64,000 nt of DNA, from positions 124,001 through 188,000 of the forward strand of contig JACJYB010000004.1 of the NCBI GenBank assembly GCA_020636355.1, in the 5' to 3' direction. A program made the translations under genes and the position numbers. The notes below the pieces were generated by a model, which made no database searches, had not been told where the DNA came from, and saw nothing but the letters and a program-made list of their open reading frames with translations. Positions 1-8,020 of this stretch are shown in pieces. Within the stretch, counting starts at the first letter, position 1, and the number at the start of each line of letters is the position of its first letter. Source of the DNA: Lewinellaceae bacterium (GTDB lineage Bacteria > Bacteroidota > Bacteroidia > Chitinophagales > Saprospiraceae).

Positions 1-377
1 GAGCCAAGTACGAATCATACCCTTGGAGATCACTTTGGGATGCAGGCGCCATTATTGCTAATGGGACCGATGCCCCGGTAGAAGATGTAAATCCGATCGA
101 AAGCTTTTATGCGACAGTTACCAGAAAGCGTGCAGACAATGGATTTACCTTTTATCCGGAACAATGTCTTTCACGCAAAGAAGCACTGATAACCTATACT
201 CGAAATAATGCTTTTGCGGCCTTTGAGGAGGATCAAAAAGGAACACTGACTGCAGGGAGACTGGGCGATCTGGTTATTTTGGACACTAATTTGATTAATT
301 GCGCCGATGAAGCGATTTTAACCACCAAGGTCTTGTATACGATAGTTGGAGGTAAGATTAAATACCAGGCTCAGTAA
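1..377 (+). CDS. Amidohydrolase family protein, C-terminal part (truncated by window edge)
   Basis: Only the last 124 codons are present, read in the frame beginning at base 3. The fragment carries the end of a metal-dependent hydrolase of the amidohydrolase_3 (YtcJ-like) type: a GTDAPVEDVNP segment, which in this family holds the metal-binding Asp of the last barrel strand, followed by an Ala-rich YTRNNAFAAFEED helix and the typical small beta-sandwich end (GTLTAGRLGDLVILD, then GGKIKY). Proteins of this group hydrolyse amide or related bonds and are often exported in Bacteroidota, but the substrate cannot be told from the C-terminus and the signal peptide would lie outside the window. Family assignment is secure; specificity is unknown. 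Confidence 0.85.
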   Translation, partial: AKYESYPWRSLWDAGAIIANGTDAPVEDVNPIESFYATVTRKRADNGFTFYPEQCLSRKEALITYTRNNAFAAFEEDQKGTLTAGRLGDLVILDTNLINCADEAILTTKVLYTIVGGKIKYQAQ

Positions 378-438
378 TCCGGATAAAATTTGACTTGCGC
401 AGGTACTATCTGGTTTCCGGCCCTTTTCTCCTTGATAA

Positions 439-966
439 TTAGAATTTCTTCTGGTGGTCAAACCAAATTTCAAGCGCCCCTCCCTCATTGATCGAATGAA
501 AATGCCTGATGGCGGAATAAGCACCGAGCAGGTGTTCAAGTTCCATTTTCAATACGCCGGTACCTTTGCCATGGATGATCACCACACTTGGAATCTTCAG
601 TTTAATGGCCCGTTCCAAATACTTTTTTGCCTGTTCAATCTGGAAAGTCAATGCACGTGAAGGGGATGCGTGTTCGAGTCCCGGATTGATTGCTTCGAGA
701 TGCAGATCAAGGCTTCTTGAGAAGTTCATCCATTCCGGATGTTCCTTCGGTATTTCTTTCTGCAATTCCAAAAGAAAAGGATCGGTCCCGTCATCTACCT
801 CTTCCGGTAACAACTCAAGATCCGTCCCAGCAACCATAATTTGGGTATCCCCAATCAAGACAATTGCTTTGTTTGTATGATGCAGGCCGCGATAGGTACC
901 CTGTTGTTGCAGTGACTTAATCCAAACCAGATCACCTACCCATAACTTCTTAAGATCGATACCCAT
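439..966 (-). CDS. Smr-domain protein (MutS2 C-terminal-like nuclease domain)
   Basis: I place the start at the internal ATG at 964-966 (MGIDLKKLWVGDLVWI), because the 11 upstream codons do not look coding; this gives about 175 residues. An N-terminal segment with GDLVWI and a following beta-rich part looks like a small SH3/KOW-like barrel. The C-terminal ~80 residues are an Smr domain: LDLHLEAI, a helix that begins the 'TFQIEQAKKYLERAI' run, then the signature IIHGKGTGVLK and a closing INEGGALEIWF strand. Smr domains bind or nick branched nucleic acids and in bacteria are linked to repair or to rescue of collided ribosomes. A stand-alone Smr protein with a leading beta domain is common in Bacteroidota. 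It lies alone on the minus strand, convergent with the amidohydrolase. Confidence 0.85.
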   Translation of the reverse strand: MGIDLKKLWVGDLVWIKSLQQQGTYRGLHHTNKAIVLIGDTQIMVAGTDLELLPEEVDDGTDPFLLELQKEIPKEHPEWMNFSRSLDLHLEAINPGLEHASPSRALTFQIEQAKKYLERAIKLKIPSVVIIHGKGTGVLKMELEHLLGAYSAIRHFHSINEGGALEIWFDHQKKF

Positions 967-1094
967 GATACAATTTATTGCCGGACGTATATAAAGCATT
1001 CATCTTACAAATGACAGCTGAACGTGTTACAAATCCGTCCAACTCAGTCCTGAAGGCTGCTTCTTTCAAAGATCAATAATACATTGAAAACAGG

Positions 1095-2090
1095 TCAGGA
1101 TTTTAATTCACCCGGAGTCATAAAGACGTGTTCCAATCCCCCATTTCGAATGACTGATATGCGTACTATCCGGTCCACTTTATTTTCATCCAGTTTCTTA
1201 TGCAAGTCGTCTATGGAGCGAATTGGGTCTCCGTCCATCGAAACAATCACATCACGCTCCTGCAAGGCACTAAATGCTGCAGGCTGGTTTTTTTCAATCT
1301 GATGCACAAGGATTCCAGTAGTTTGTTCAAGCTTGAGTGATGCGGTCAAACGTGCTGGTAAAGGTATATTCTGGCCCGCAATTCCAATGTAGGCCCTTCG
1401 CACCTTACCTTCCCGAATCAACCGACTGACCACATATTCCGTCAGATTCGATGATACTGCAAAGGCTAACCCTTGTGCAGATCGAATTACAGCAGTATTC
1501 ACTCCAATGACCATACCGTGTGAATCAAGCAACGGCCCGCCAGAATTTCCAGGATTTAGCGCGGCATCGGTTTGGATAACATCGTCGATTAACCGCCCGT
1601 TTTCGGCCCGTAGTGTTCTTCCCAGGGCGCTAACGACTCCAGCCGTCAGGGTATACTGAAAGCCATATGGATTCCCCATTGCTATGGCAATTTGTCCAAC
1701 CTGAAGTAAATCCGAATTAGCAAATTTGAGATGTCCTGTTTTTTCGCCCGGAATTTGAATTATGGCAATATCGGTTGCTTGATCCTGCCCCATCAAGGTT
1801 CCTTGTACAGTTCTACCATCAAATAAGTTAACCTGTATCTTTACTCCATCTTTTACAACATGGCTGTTGGTGACCAATAAACCATCACTACTGATGAGAA
1901 ATCCGGAACCAGTTGCCGGGTTCTTGGCCTTACTTTTAAACACAGTCAATTGCACAATGGCCGAGCTTGCTTTGGCAGCAACGCCTGTGATGGTCCGGGA
2001 ATAGGCATCCAGTAACTTCTGATCATTTGTTGTAGAGGGCAAACCAGATTCAAGATGCGTAACCAGTTCTGATTGAATGGCTGAAATCAT
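1095..2090 (-). CDS. Trypsin-like serine protease with PDZ domain (HtrA/Deg type), no signal peptide
   Basis: 331 residues. The protease domain (about 30-225) has the full catalytic triad: His77 in TNSHVV, Asp107 in ATDIAII and Ser183 in GNSGGPL. A PDZ domain follows (about 230-325, starting near RRAYIGIAG), with the usual ERDVIVSMDG core. This is the Deg/HtrA architecture with a single PDZ domain. Unusually, the N-terminus (MISAIQSELVTHLES) is polar, with no signal peptide or membrane anchor, so the enzyme is predicted to be cytoplasmic unless the start is wrong; no upstream in-frame ATG with a signal sequence is visible. Deg proteases normally clear misfolded proteins in the periplasm, so the location and substrates here are open. 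It is not in an obvious operon. Confidence 0.9.
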   Translation of the reverse strand: MISAIQSELVTHLESGLPSTTNDQKLLDAYSRTITGVAAKASSAIVQLTVFKSKAKNPATGSGFLISSDGLLVTNSHVVKDGVKIQVNLFDGRTVQGTLMGQDQATDIAIIQIPGEKTGHLKFANSDLLQVGQIAIAMGNPYGFQYTLTAGVVSALGRTLRAENGRLIDDVIQTDAALNPGNSGGPLLDSHGMVIGVNTAVIRSAQGLAFAVSSNLTEYVVSRLIREGKVRRAYIGIAGQNIPLPARLTASLKLEQTTGILVHQIEKNQPAAFSALQERDVIVSMDGDPIRSIDDLHKKLDENKVDRIVRISVIRNGGLEHVFMTPGELKS

Positions 2091-2257
2091 TGATTTGTAT
2101 TTGACCCTACCCTATCGAGAATGATACCAAATGCCCTAAACAGGAAATTATGGCGTGTTTGCAATAACGGTCAGGACATTTTGACAGACACCCAGGTTGG
2201 AAAGCCCTCTGCTAGCTATCTGTCGCAAGGATGAATTCAATGATGATTGAGGAAATC

Positions 2258-2287
2258 CGGCTAGCCGCGACATCACGTAGCTAGCCG
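2258..2287. repeat. Inverted repeat downstream of ssb
   Basis: Perfect 8-bp arms CGGCTAGC (2258-2265) and GCTAGCCG (2280-2287) separated by 14 bases, about 20 bases past the ssb stop codon in the direction of ssb transcription. A further GCTAGC copy lies near 2212. There is no T tract, so it is not a textbook intrinsic terminator; it may stabilise the ssb mRNA end or be a protein site. Confidence 0.4.
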
Positions 2288-2304
2288 AATATTTCAGTGC
2301 GTAA

Positions 2305-2649
2305 TTAAAAAGGTGTTTTATCTTTTGAATTCTTGATAAACTGATCCACCTTTATTTCTGTGAAGGTCTTTTTCACACCATCTTTTTCATACTCACGGTG
2401 CTGTAGCTGTCCCTGTATGGTAACTTCCGTACCCTTACGAAGGAGCTGCGTCATCAACTCAGCAGTTCTTCCCCAGGCGACCAGGTTATGCCATTGCGTA
2501 TTATCTTTAGAGTTACCCTGAGCATCGCGATAAAAATCTTTCGTCGCAATGGTGCACTTCATCAATTTAGTTCCATTGTTTAAAGCTACCATTTCAGGAT
2601 CACGGCCAAGATGTCCGATTAATTGTACTTGATTACGTAAGGAATTCAT
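2305..2649 (-). CDS. ssb: Single-stranded DNA-binding protein (SSB)
   Basis: 114 residues forming one OB fold. It begins with NQVQLIGHLGRDPEM, contains the conserved core THWHNLVAWG-like segment (here TQWHNLVAWGRTAELM) and a TEVTIQGQLQHREY strand. It binds ssDNA during replication, recombination and repair. It is shorter than E. coli SSB (178 residues) and lacks the acidic C-terminal tip (DDDIPF type) that recruits partners; it ends KDKTPF after a short basic stretch. That points to an accessory SSB paralogue, and a full-length SSB probably exists elsewhere in the genome. It is divergent from a small zinc-finger gene, with a palindrome-rich interval between them. Confidence 0.93.
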   Translation of the reverse strand: MNSLRNQVQLIGHLGRDPEMVALNNGTKLMKCTIATKDFYRDAQGNSKDNTQWHNLVAWGRTAELMTQLLRKGTEVTIQGQLQHREYEKDGVKKTFTEIKVDQFIKNSKDKTPF

Positions 2650-2684
2650 AACTTAAAATTTTAACAGGATTACTTAATTAAATC

Positions 2685-2803
2685 CTTGTGCGCACAAGTC
2701 GTTTTACCAGATGTCGAACGACAGCAACAAAGTAAAGACACCGGGTTTTTGAATACCATCTATTAAACGTTTAAATTCGTATCTATACGTTTATCATACG
2801 TAT
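2685..2803. promoter_or_regulatory. Palindrome cluster in the ssb / zinc-finger divergent promoter region
   Basis: Four self-complementary sites sit in the 177-bp gap between two divergent genes: CTTGTGCGCACAAG (2685-2698, perfect 14-mer), TTAAACGTTTAA (2763-2774, perfect 12-mer), CGTATctATACG (2778-2789) and ATACGTAT (2796-2803). This density suggests operator sites for one or more dimeric regulators controlling both genes. No regulator gene is adjacent, so the binding protein is unknown. Confidence 0.45.
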
Positions 2804-2826
2804 ACTTACGACTATAACCACTAATT

Positions 2827-3186
2827 ATGAGCAATTCATGCCTTCACTGCGGAAATTCATTTTTTGGCCGAGCCGATAAAAAATTCTGTTCCGATCAATG
2901 CCGGGCTACCTACCATTACCAATCCCAGAAAGATCATAACGGGATTATTCGCCGGATTAACCAAATCCTGAAAAGGAACCACCAAATCCTAAGGGCTTTA
3001 AATCCAAACGGGAAGAGCCGTGTTCATAAAAACACCTTACTCGATAAAGGATTTAAGTTCTCTTACCATACCAACACGTTCACTACCAAAAACGGACACA
3101 TCTATACGTTTTGCTACGATCAGGGCTACATCGTTTGGGAAGATGATTACTGCACGCTGGTTGAAAGGCAGAATTACGTCGAATGA
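2827..3186 (+). CDS. Small zinc-finger protein of unknown function
   Basis: 119 residues. The N-terminus holds a treble-clef-like zinc site: CLHCGNSFFGRADKKFCSDQC, that is CxxC followed 14 residues later by CxxxC. The middle is a basic helix (RINQILKRNHQILRAL) and the C-terminus is rich in aromatic beta strands (FKFSYHTNTFTTKNG). The CxxC-CxxxC module resembles DUF2116-type ribbons found in small nucleic-acid-associated proteins; I do not recognise the whole protein. It is divergent from an ssb paralogue and shares its palindrome-rich upstream region, so a linked role with ssDNA is possible but is only inferred from position. Confidence 0.75.
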   Translation: MSNSCLHCGNSFFGRADKKFCSDQCRATYHYQSQKDHNGIIRRINQILKRNHQILRALNPNGKSRVHKNTLLDKGFKFSYHTNTFTTKNGHIYTFCYDQGYIVWEDDYCTLVERQNYVE

Positions 3187-3197
3187 AGACCCTCAGA

Positions 3198-3219
3198 CAT
3201 ATTAAAACAATTTAATATG
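3198..3219. repeat. AT-rich inverted repeat
   Basis: CATATTAAA (3198-3206) and TTTAATATG (3211-3219) are perfect 9-bp arms around a 4-base loop, starting 12 bases after the zinc-finger gene. It could be a weak terminator for that gene or an operator for the next gene, which starts 72 bases downstream. The sequence does not decide which. Confidence 0.35.
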
Positions 3220-3290
3220 TTAATTCAATCTTTCTGGCATAATGATTGGTCCTTTTAGCTCGTTTGCAATAGCACCAAAAACAGTACCTC

Positions 3291-3947
3291 ATGTCCCGAG
3301 ACCGATTGCTATTCCTCACAAGGGTTTTTCTTTTGTTATTGCCCGTATCCTTATGGGGACAGGCAAAAGAGGGACTCCGATCTCAAACAGGCTTTGAGGC
3401 AGGCTATTCACATCATTTCATGGTACAACCAAAAACGGAAGCCGAGCTGAACAGCATTCAGACCTTACCTGGCTATCACGTGTATCTTTTCAGACAATGG
3501 AGATTAACTTCCCGCATGGGTATTCAGGTTGAAGCTGGCTGGACACAACGTATTTACCGTTATCCCGATGATGTATACTTTAATTTGGATCGGCAACAAG
3601 ATGTTAAAGTAAACAGATACTTACACCACCTTACCATACCGCTAACGATTGCATTCCAATCAAAAAGCTTTTGCTGGCGCATAGGCGCATACAAGGAATG
3701 GCCGTTGTCTTCTGAGTCAGATCCTAAATTAATCTCTAACCAGCCAAACCTGCCAGAAGACCAAGATTATGGGGTCGTAGCAAGCGGTGAATGGCAACTT
3801 GGACCGGTCGGTTTTTTTGCACGGTGTATGTTTGGAATGACCCGGCACCTGGTAATTCCCTTTTCAGATGAAACCGGAGGGGCCTCCAATACCCTGCAGC
3901 CCCGCTATTCAACCCTTCAAGCAGGTATTCGATGCGCCGTTTTTTAA
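3291..3947 (+). CDS. Secreted outer-membrane beta-barrel-like protein
   Basis: 218 residues. The first ~24 residues are a signal peptide (basic MSRDRLL, then a Leu/Phe/Val-rich core ending SLWGQA). The mature part alternates hydrophobic and polar residues in strands ending in aromatic residues (GIQVEAGWTQRIY, HLTIPLTIAFQ, YSTLQAGIRCAVF), and it ends in phenylalanine. This is the pattern of an 8-10-stranded outer-membrane barrel of the PorT/OmpA-barrel kind in Bacteroidota. No enzymatic motif is seen and the specific function is unknown. It is flanked by the zinc-finger gene and a convergent GH13 gene, apparently as a single-gene unit. Confidence 0.65.
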   Translation: MSRDRLLFLTRVFLLLLPVSLWGQAKEGLRSQTGFEAGYSHHFMVQPKTEAELNSIQTLPGYHVYLFRQWRLTSRMGIQVEAGWTQRIYRYPDDVYFNLDRQQDVKVNRYLHHLTIPLTIAFQSKSFCWRIGAYKEWPLSSESDPKLISNQPNLPEDQDYGVVASGEWQLGPVGFFARCMFGMTRHLVIPFSDETGGASNTLQPRYSTLQAGIRCAVF

Positions 3948-4034
3948 TTTGACAAAATACCCTCCCTTATCGATCCAAACAATATCTCAGAAATTCACGA
4001 CAGATTTGAACCTCTTCAGTCAAATTGATCCGTG

Positions 4035-5510
4035 CTAGATGTTAAATACCTGGAATTGGAATGGCCGCAATGGAATCAATAAATAATCACCATCCCACAG
4101 GAACGTCATCGCATCCTTGGGTTGCCATATCCCGTGAGGGACATTATCCCTTTCATCCGGCAAATGCAAATAAGCAGTCCCTGGCTCTGGGTGATAATTG
4201 ACTATGATTATCGTCTTAGTGTTATTGAATTGCCACTGCCAAGTCAAGAATTGATCTTGTTGCGGGCCCTGAAGCGCAACCTGCCCCCATACACCCCGGA
4301 AAGCATTCGTTTTGAGCAGAGAAAGCAACCTTTGATAGAAGTTCCAAGTATCCGAACAGAAGATCCTGGAAGGATTATCCTTAACGGTAAGGGAACCGCA
4401 GGAACAGGGTATTTCGGGTGGAAATTCTACCATTTGCACTGGTATCTTTCTCATTCGTCCTTCCCATTGCCCATCGTAAAAAAAACGCAGTCCGGGTAAG
4501 GTATAGGTAACCATAGCTGCTGCATAACTCTGTTCTTGCCCAAAGTGGGACAATGCCCTTTCTTCATCATGATTCTCAAGAAATCTTACCAATTTCTTTT
4601 GATAGTCGTCATCGGCCAGTAAGTGCTCCCGAATACCCTGGCGCTCCGCATTGACCAAACGATCCAGCAAACGTTTGTCGTAGGTAAAATCAAATCCTTG
4701 TTGTTGCAACTCCCATTCCATGTCCCAGTAAACTTCTGCCATCAATTTGAAATGCGGATACCGGGCCTTTATAGCCTGAATCGACTCTGACCAAAATTCA
4801 TTAACAGGATACGGACTGTCCAAGGGTAAATGATGCTGCCATGTTTTGATAAATATCCGATTTACCGGTAGCATGGCCATGTCACACCGGACACCGTCAC
4901 AATGAGCTGCAATCACAGCCAATTGCTCTTCCATCCATTGCCTTGCTTGCGGATTAAAATAATTGACCTGTACGGTGTCTCGCCAACCGGGGAAATATGG
5001 GTCTCTCCCATGAGCAAAAATAAATCCATTATGGCGAAAATATTCTGTCGGATTTTGACCAATAGACACTTCATTACCCTGAATGAAGTAGTCCGGAAAC
5101 TGATCGATCCAGGGAGATTCAACGCTGAAATGATTAGGAACAAAATCCAGGATGAGTTCCATCCCGCGGGTATACAGCGCCTGGCGAACTACAGCAATAT
5201 CGGCCCAATTACCAATTTCCGGATTGGGTTCATACCGGGCGACGGCATACGGTGAAGCTTCTATGCGATATTCAAATGGCGGATAACGTGCATCCGGATG
5301 GTAATCCAGGACCCGTTCCGGAAATTTACTGCGTGTATGCCCGGTTACTATTGCTGTTTGCCAAATCCCCATCAGCCAAACCTGATTAATTCCATTATTC
5401 CCCAGGTAGTCCCAATACGAATCTGGCACATCTTTTAACCTGAAATCAGGTCCAAATTGTCGAAGCCACGGCCGGGTATTTATCTCATAAAGCAATGGGT
5501 TCTGGTGCAT
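4035..5510 (-). CDS. Alpha-amylase-family glycoside hydrolase (GH13)
   Basis: 491 residues with the (beta/alpha)8 barrel of GH13. Conserved regions are visible in order: region I DFVPNHFS (near 122-129), region II with the nucleophile GVRCDMAM (Asp210), region III with the acid/base MAEVYWDM (Glu259), and region IV with the transition-state stabiliser ENHDEER (Asp315). The C-terminal ~90 residues form the usual beta-sandwich. No signal peptide is present (it starts MHQNPLLYEINTR), so it should act in the cytoplasm on alpha-glucans, maltodextrins or a glucoside phosphate. GH13 has many activities (amylase, sucrose phosphorylase, trehalose synthase and others), and nothing here fixes the substrate. 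It stands alone, divergent from the DapA-like gene. Confidence 0.9.
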   Translation of the reverse strand: MHQNPLLYEINTRPWLRQFGPDFRLKDVPDSYWDYLGNNGINQVWLMGIWQTAIVTGHTRSKFPERVLDYHPDARYPPFEYRIEASPYAVARYEPNPEIGNWADIAVVRQALYTRGMELILDFVPNHFSVESPWIDQFPDYFIQGNEVSIGQNPTEYFRHNGFIFAHGRDPYFPGWRDTVQVNYFNPQARQWMEEQLAVIAAHCDGVRCDMAMLPVNRIFIKTWQHHLPLDSPYPVNEFWSESIQAIKARYPHFKLMAEVYWDMEWELQQQGFDFTYDKRLLDRLVNAERQGIREHLLADDDYQKKLVRFLENHDEERALSHFGQEQSYAAAMVTYTLPGLRFFYDGQWEGRMRKIPVQMVEFPPEIPCSCGSLTVKDNPSRIFCSDTWNFYQRLLSLLKTNAFRGVWGQVALQGPQQDQFLTWQWQFNNTKTIIIVNYHPEPGTAYLHLPDERDNVPHGIWQPKDAMTFLWDGDYLLIPLRPFQFQVFNI

Positions 5511-5871
5511 GTCAAATCATACTTTTAACTTACAAGATAACAGATACTCGATAGGTGCATTACTTGGGACCCTAAATATTATCCATTGCCGCCATACAGA
5601 CTTCCCTCGTAATGCCCCTATTTACAAATGGTATTCTCTGGTTGGACGGATCTACTTTCTCAAAATAGGTGGAATTTTGGAAGATGAATCAAAAGCCGGT
5701 GCCATCCGAACATGGGGTTGGTTATTGAACCATGTAAGGATCAAGTACTTTAAAAGCATAACAAATGCACTGACAAAGTCATCTCTGAAAGCTTGTCCTG
5801 GTCAGGTGTTATAGTCGCTATTTTTGCATTTCATATTATATTCACCTTGAAATCAACCAGCGCTTAGGACA
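5511..5871. other. Intergenic region between divergent GH13 and DapA-like genes; no supported gene
   Basis: 361 bases. An open frame of about 100 codons (5509-5814, plus strand) exists but has no recognisable motif, starts on top of the GH13 start codon and has no coding-like composition, so I do not call it. A TATTTTTG box (5819-5826) matching the Bacteroidota -7 consensus TAnnTTTG lies 45 bases before the DapA-like start codon and is the only signal I can support. Confidence 0.6.
5819..5826 (+). promoter_or_regulatory. Candidate -7 promoter element for the DapA-like gene
   Basis: TATTTTTG fits the TAnnTTTG consensus of the Bacteroidota primary sigma factor. A TTG is found 23 bases upstream, slightly further than the usual ~19-21 for the -33 element, so this is a weak call. 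Confidence 0.35.
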
Positions 5872-6774
5872 ATGAACCAGACCATCCTCCAGCCAGGCGT
5901 CTATGTAGCCAATCTAACGCCATTGACACCGGATTTACTTCCTGACATCCCATTACTAATCAGTCACTTAAAGCATTTACTTAATAAAGGGGCCCAAGGC
6001 ATCGCCCTGCTTGGAACAACCGGGGAAGCCAACTCTTTCAGCCTGCAGGAACGGATGGATCTGATCTCCGCTGTTGTCGACGCTGGAATACCTCCAGACC
6101 GGTTGATGGTTGGGACCGGTTGTTGTGCATGGACAGATACCGTTACACTGACCAGTCATGCCGTGGATTCCGGAATCAGTAGCATTCTGATGCTGCCTCC
6201 ATTTTATTACAAGCAAGTCAATGAGCAGGGCCTGTTCAACTATTTTCAACGGGTGATTGAGGGAGTAGCTGCTGATCAGATTGAGATCTACTTATACCAT
6301 TTTCCCAAAATGACCGGTCTTGACTTCTCCCTACCCCTGATTGATCGATTGCTTCGCGCATATCCTGGCCAAATCGTGGGCATGAAAGATTCCAGCGGTG
6401 ATTTGGAGCACGGTAAATTGATCTGCTCCCAATTCCCGGATCTTAAGGTGTTTGCTGGGACAGAAAAGTACCTGCTCGACCTATTGCGGGCTGGTGGTTC
6501 CGGATGCATTTCCGCTACAGCCAATGTAACTATTGAAAAATGCGCCGAGGTTTTTCAACACCAGCAAAGCCCTGATGTCGACCGGTTACAAGCTGAAGCT
6601 ACTGCTCAACGGCAGGTTTTTGAAGGTTTACCATTTGTTTCCATTCTGAAACAATACCTGGCCACAACCACAGGCAATGAACAGTGGCTCAATGTACGTC
6701 CTCCAAATGCATTGGTCGCTGAGGATTTAGTCCGTCAAGTTGTAGAACAGTTAACCGCTTTGTCAGGGACTTAA
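5872..6774 (+). CDS. Dihydrodipicolinate synthase / N-acetylneuraminate lyase family aldolase
   Basis: 300 residues, the normal length for this class I aldolase family. Visible signatures are the pyruvate-carboxylate-binding GTTGE (48-52), the catalytic tyrosine in LYHFP (Tyr142) and the Schiff-base lysine in GMKDSSGD (Lys172). The family condenses or cleaves pyruvate with an aldehyde or keto-sugar acid. The standard YNxP motif of DapA is YHFP here, and the neighbourhood is carbohydrate-related (Gfo/Idh/MocA, HGSNAT-like acyltransferase), so a sugar-acid or sialic-acid-type lyase is as likely as lysine biosynthesis. It is cytoplasmic. I would not assign dapA. Confidence 0.88.
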   Translation: MNQTILQPGVYVANLTPLTPDLLPDIPLLISHLKHLLNKGAQGIALLGTTGEANSFSLQERMDLISAVVDAGIPPDRLMVGTGCCAWTDTVTLTSHAVDSGISSILMLPPFYYKQVNEQGLFNYFQRVIEGVAADQIEIYLYHFPKMTGLDFSLPLIDRLLRAYPGQIVGMKDSSGDLEHGKLICSQFPDLKVFAGTEKYLLDLLRAGGSGCISATANVTIEKCAEVFQHQQSPDVDRLQAEATAQRQVFEGLPFVSILKQYLATTTGNEQWLNVRPPNALVAEDLVRQVVEQLTALSGT

Positions 6775-6850
6775 TTTATTGATTTAATATTTTGCCGAAA
6801 CCCATCCCAGTTCGTGAATGCGTCAATAAGTAAACACCGAAACACGTTCC

Positions 6851-7939
6851 TTACAGCTTGATAACCTTTTTATTCTTATACAACCACCAGGCGAAAAGCC
6901 AGATAACCATGGCATAGGTTATCGCCTGTAATAATGATCCAAACTGGTCGCCGGCATGCTGAAAAACATGGGTATACAGCCACCCATAAAGACCCTGATC
7001 TCCTATCTTAATCATACCGAAAATGCGGATCACCAAACCAGATAATGCGTAAGACGCTAAAGGGTTCAATCCAAAAACACGGAATACATAGGCCCATTTT
7101 TTCCACCCTTGTACATCAATGATCCAGATCAATAAAGACAACAACAGGGTAGCCAATCCTCCGGCATACAATACGTAAGAACTGGACCAGATGGGTTTAT
7201 TGATCGGAAATCCCAGAAAATTCCAGGCAACTCCGCCAAGCACCAAACCTATACCCCAGGGTAAGATCCGAATGATCTTCTGCATAGGCATTTCGACCTT
7301 CTGCATGGTCTTACCAATCAGATAGCCTACCAGGACCGTACCGACCGTGGGTATGGTGCTGAACAATCCCTCCGGATCGAAAGGTATACCGTAACCATGA
7401 TAAACATGACGCTCGCCGAACAGCCATAGGTCGATCGTCCTCACGATGTTATCTTCCAGAGACAAAGGATTAGGCCCGCCTAGCCACAACAAAAGGCCCC
7501 AATATCCCAGTAATATCCCGGCCAATACATAAACCAACCATCTTTGCCGGACAAAAATGATGATCAGCGCACCGATGCCGTAGGCAAGTGCTATCCGCTG
7601 CAATACGCCCAGGATACGTAGATCTCCGATCGATTTATTATAAAATGGAAACCAATTGAGCAGCAACCCAACCAAAAATATCAAAGCAGTGCGTCTTAAT
7701 ACTTTCTTGATCCAGGCTGATCGGTCTGCGTGTTCGAATTTCAGAAAAGAAAACGACATCGACAGTCCGACAATAAATACAAAGAATGGAAATACTAGAT
7801 CGGTAGGGGTACAGCCATTCCATTTGGAATGTTCCAACGGCGCATAAATATGTTGCCAGGACCCCGGATCATTCACAATGATCATAAAGAATATCGTCAT
7901 GCCGCGCATGACATCAATCGAAAGCAGCCGTTTTTTCAT
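6851..7939 (-). CDS. HGSNAT-like multi-pass membrane acyltransferase (DUF5009 type)
   Basis: 362 residues with about ten hydrophobic segments. The N-terminus matches the heparan-alpha-glucosaminide N-acetyltransferase-like family: RLLSIDVMRGMTIFFMIIVND, the conserved TPTDLVFPFFVFIVG second helix, and the basic loop before 'RRTALIFLVG'. Members of the family take acetyl groups across a membrane to acetylate amino or hydroxyl groups of sugars; the bacterial versions are mostly uncharacterised. It is convergent with the aldolase and lies on the same strand as the downstream-located Gfo/Idh/MocA gene (80 bases away), so the two may be co-transcribed, with the oxidoreductase first. That would fit modification and breakdown of amino sugars, but this is inference from context. 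Confidence 0.85.
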   Translation of the reverse strand: MKKRLLSIDVMRGMTIFFMIIVNDPGSWQHIYAPLEHSKWNGCTPTDLVFPFFVFIVGLSMSFSFLKFEHADRSAWIKKVLRRTALIFLVGLLLNWFPFYNKSIGDLRILGVLQRIALAYGIGALIIIFVRQRWLVYVLAGILLGYWGLLLWLGGPNPLSLEDNIVRTIDLWLFGERHVYHGYGIPFDPEGLFSTIPTVGTVLVGYLIGKTMQKVEMPMQKIIRILPWGIGLVLGGVAWNFLGFPINKPIWSSSYVLYAGGLATLLLSLLIWIIDVQGWKKWAYVFRVFGLNPLASYALSGLVIRIFGMIKIGDQGLYGWLYTHVFQHAGDQFGSLLQAITYAMVIWLFAWWLYKNKKVIKL

Positions 7940-8020
7940 TTTGATTGGTTTTCTGGCAAAAAGTTACATAATATACCCGGGTTCAGATACCGTCTACCGG
8001 AGAAGGCTGATGTACAGCTA

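Noticed and set aside
5509..5814. 101-codon plus-strand frame between GH13 and DapA-like genes
   Set aside because: It starts on the GH13 start codon, has no motif or coding-like composition, and would cover the divergent promoter region.
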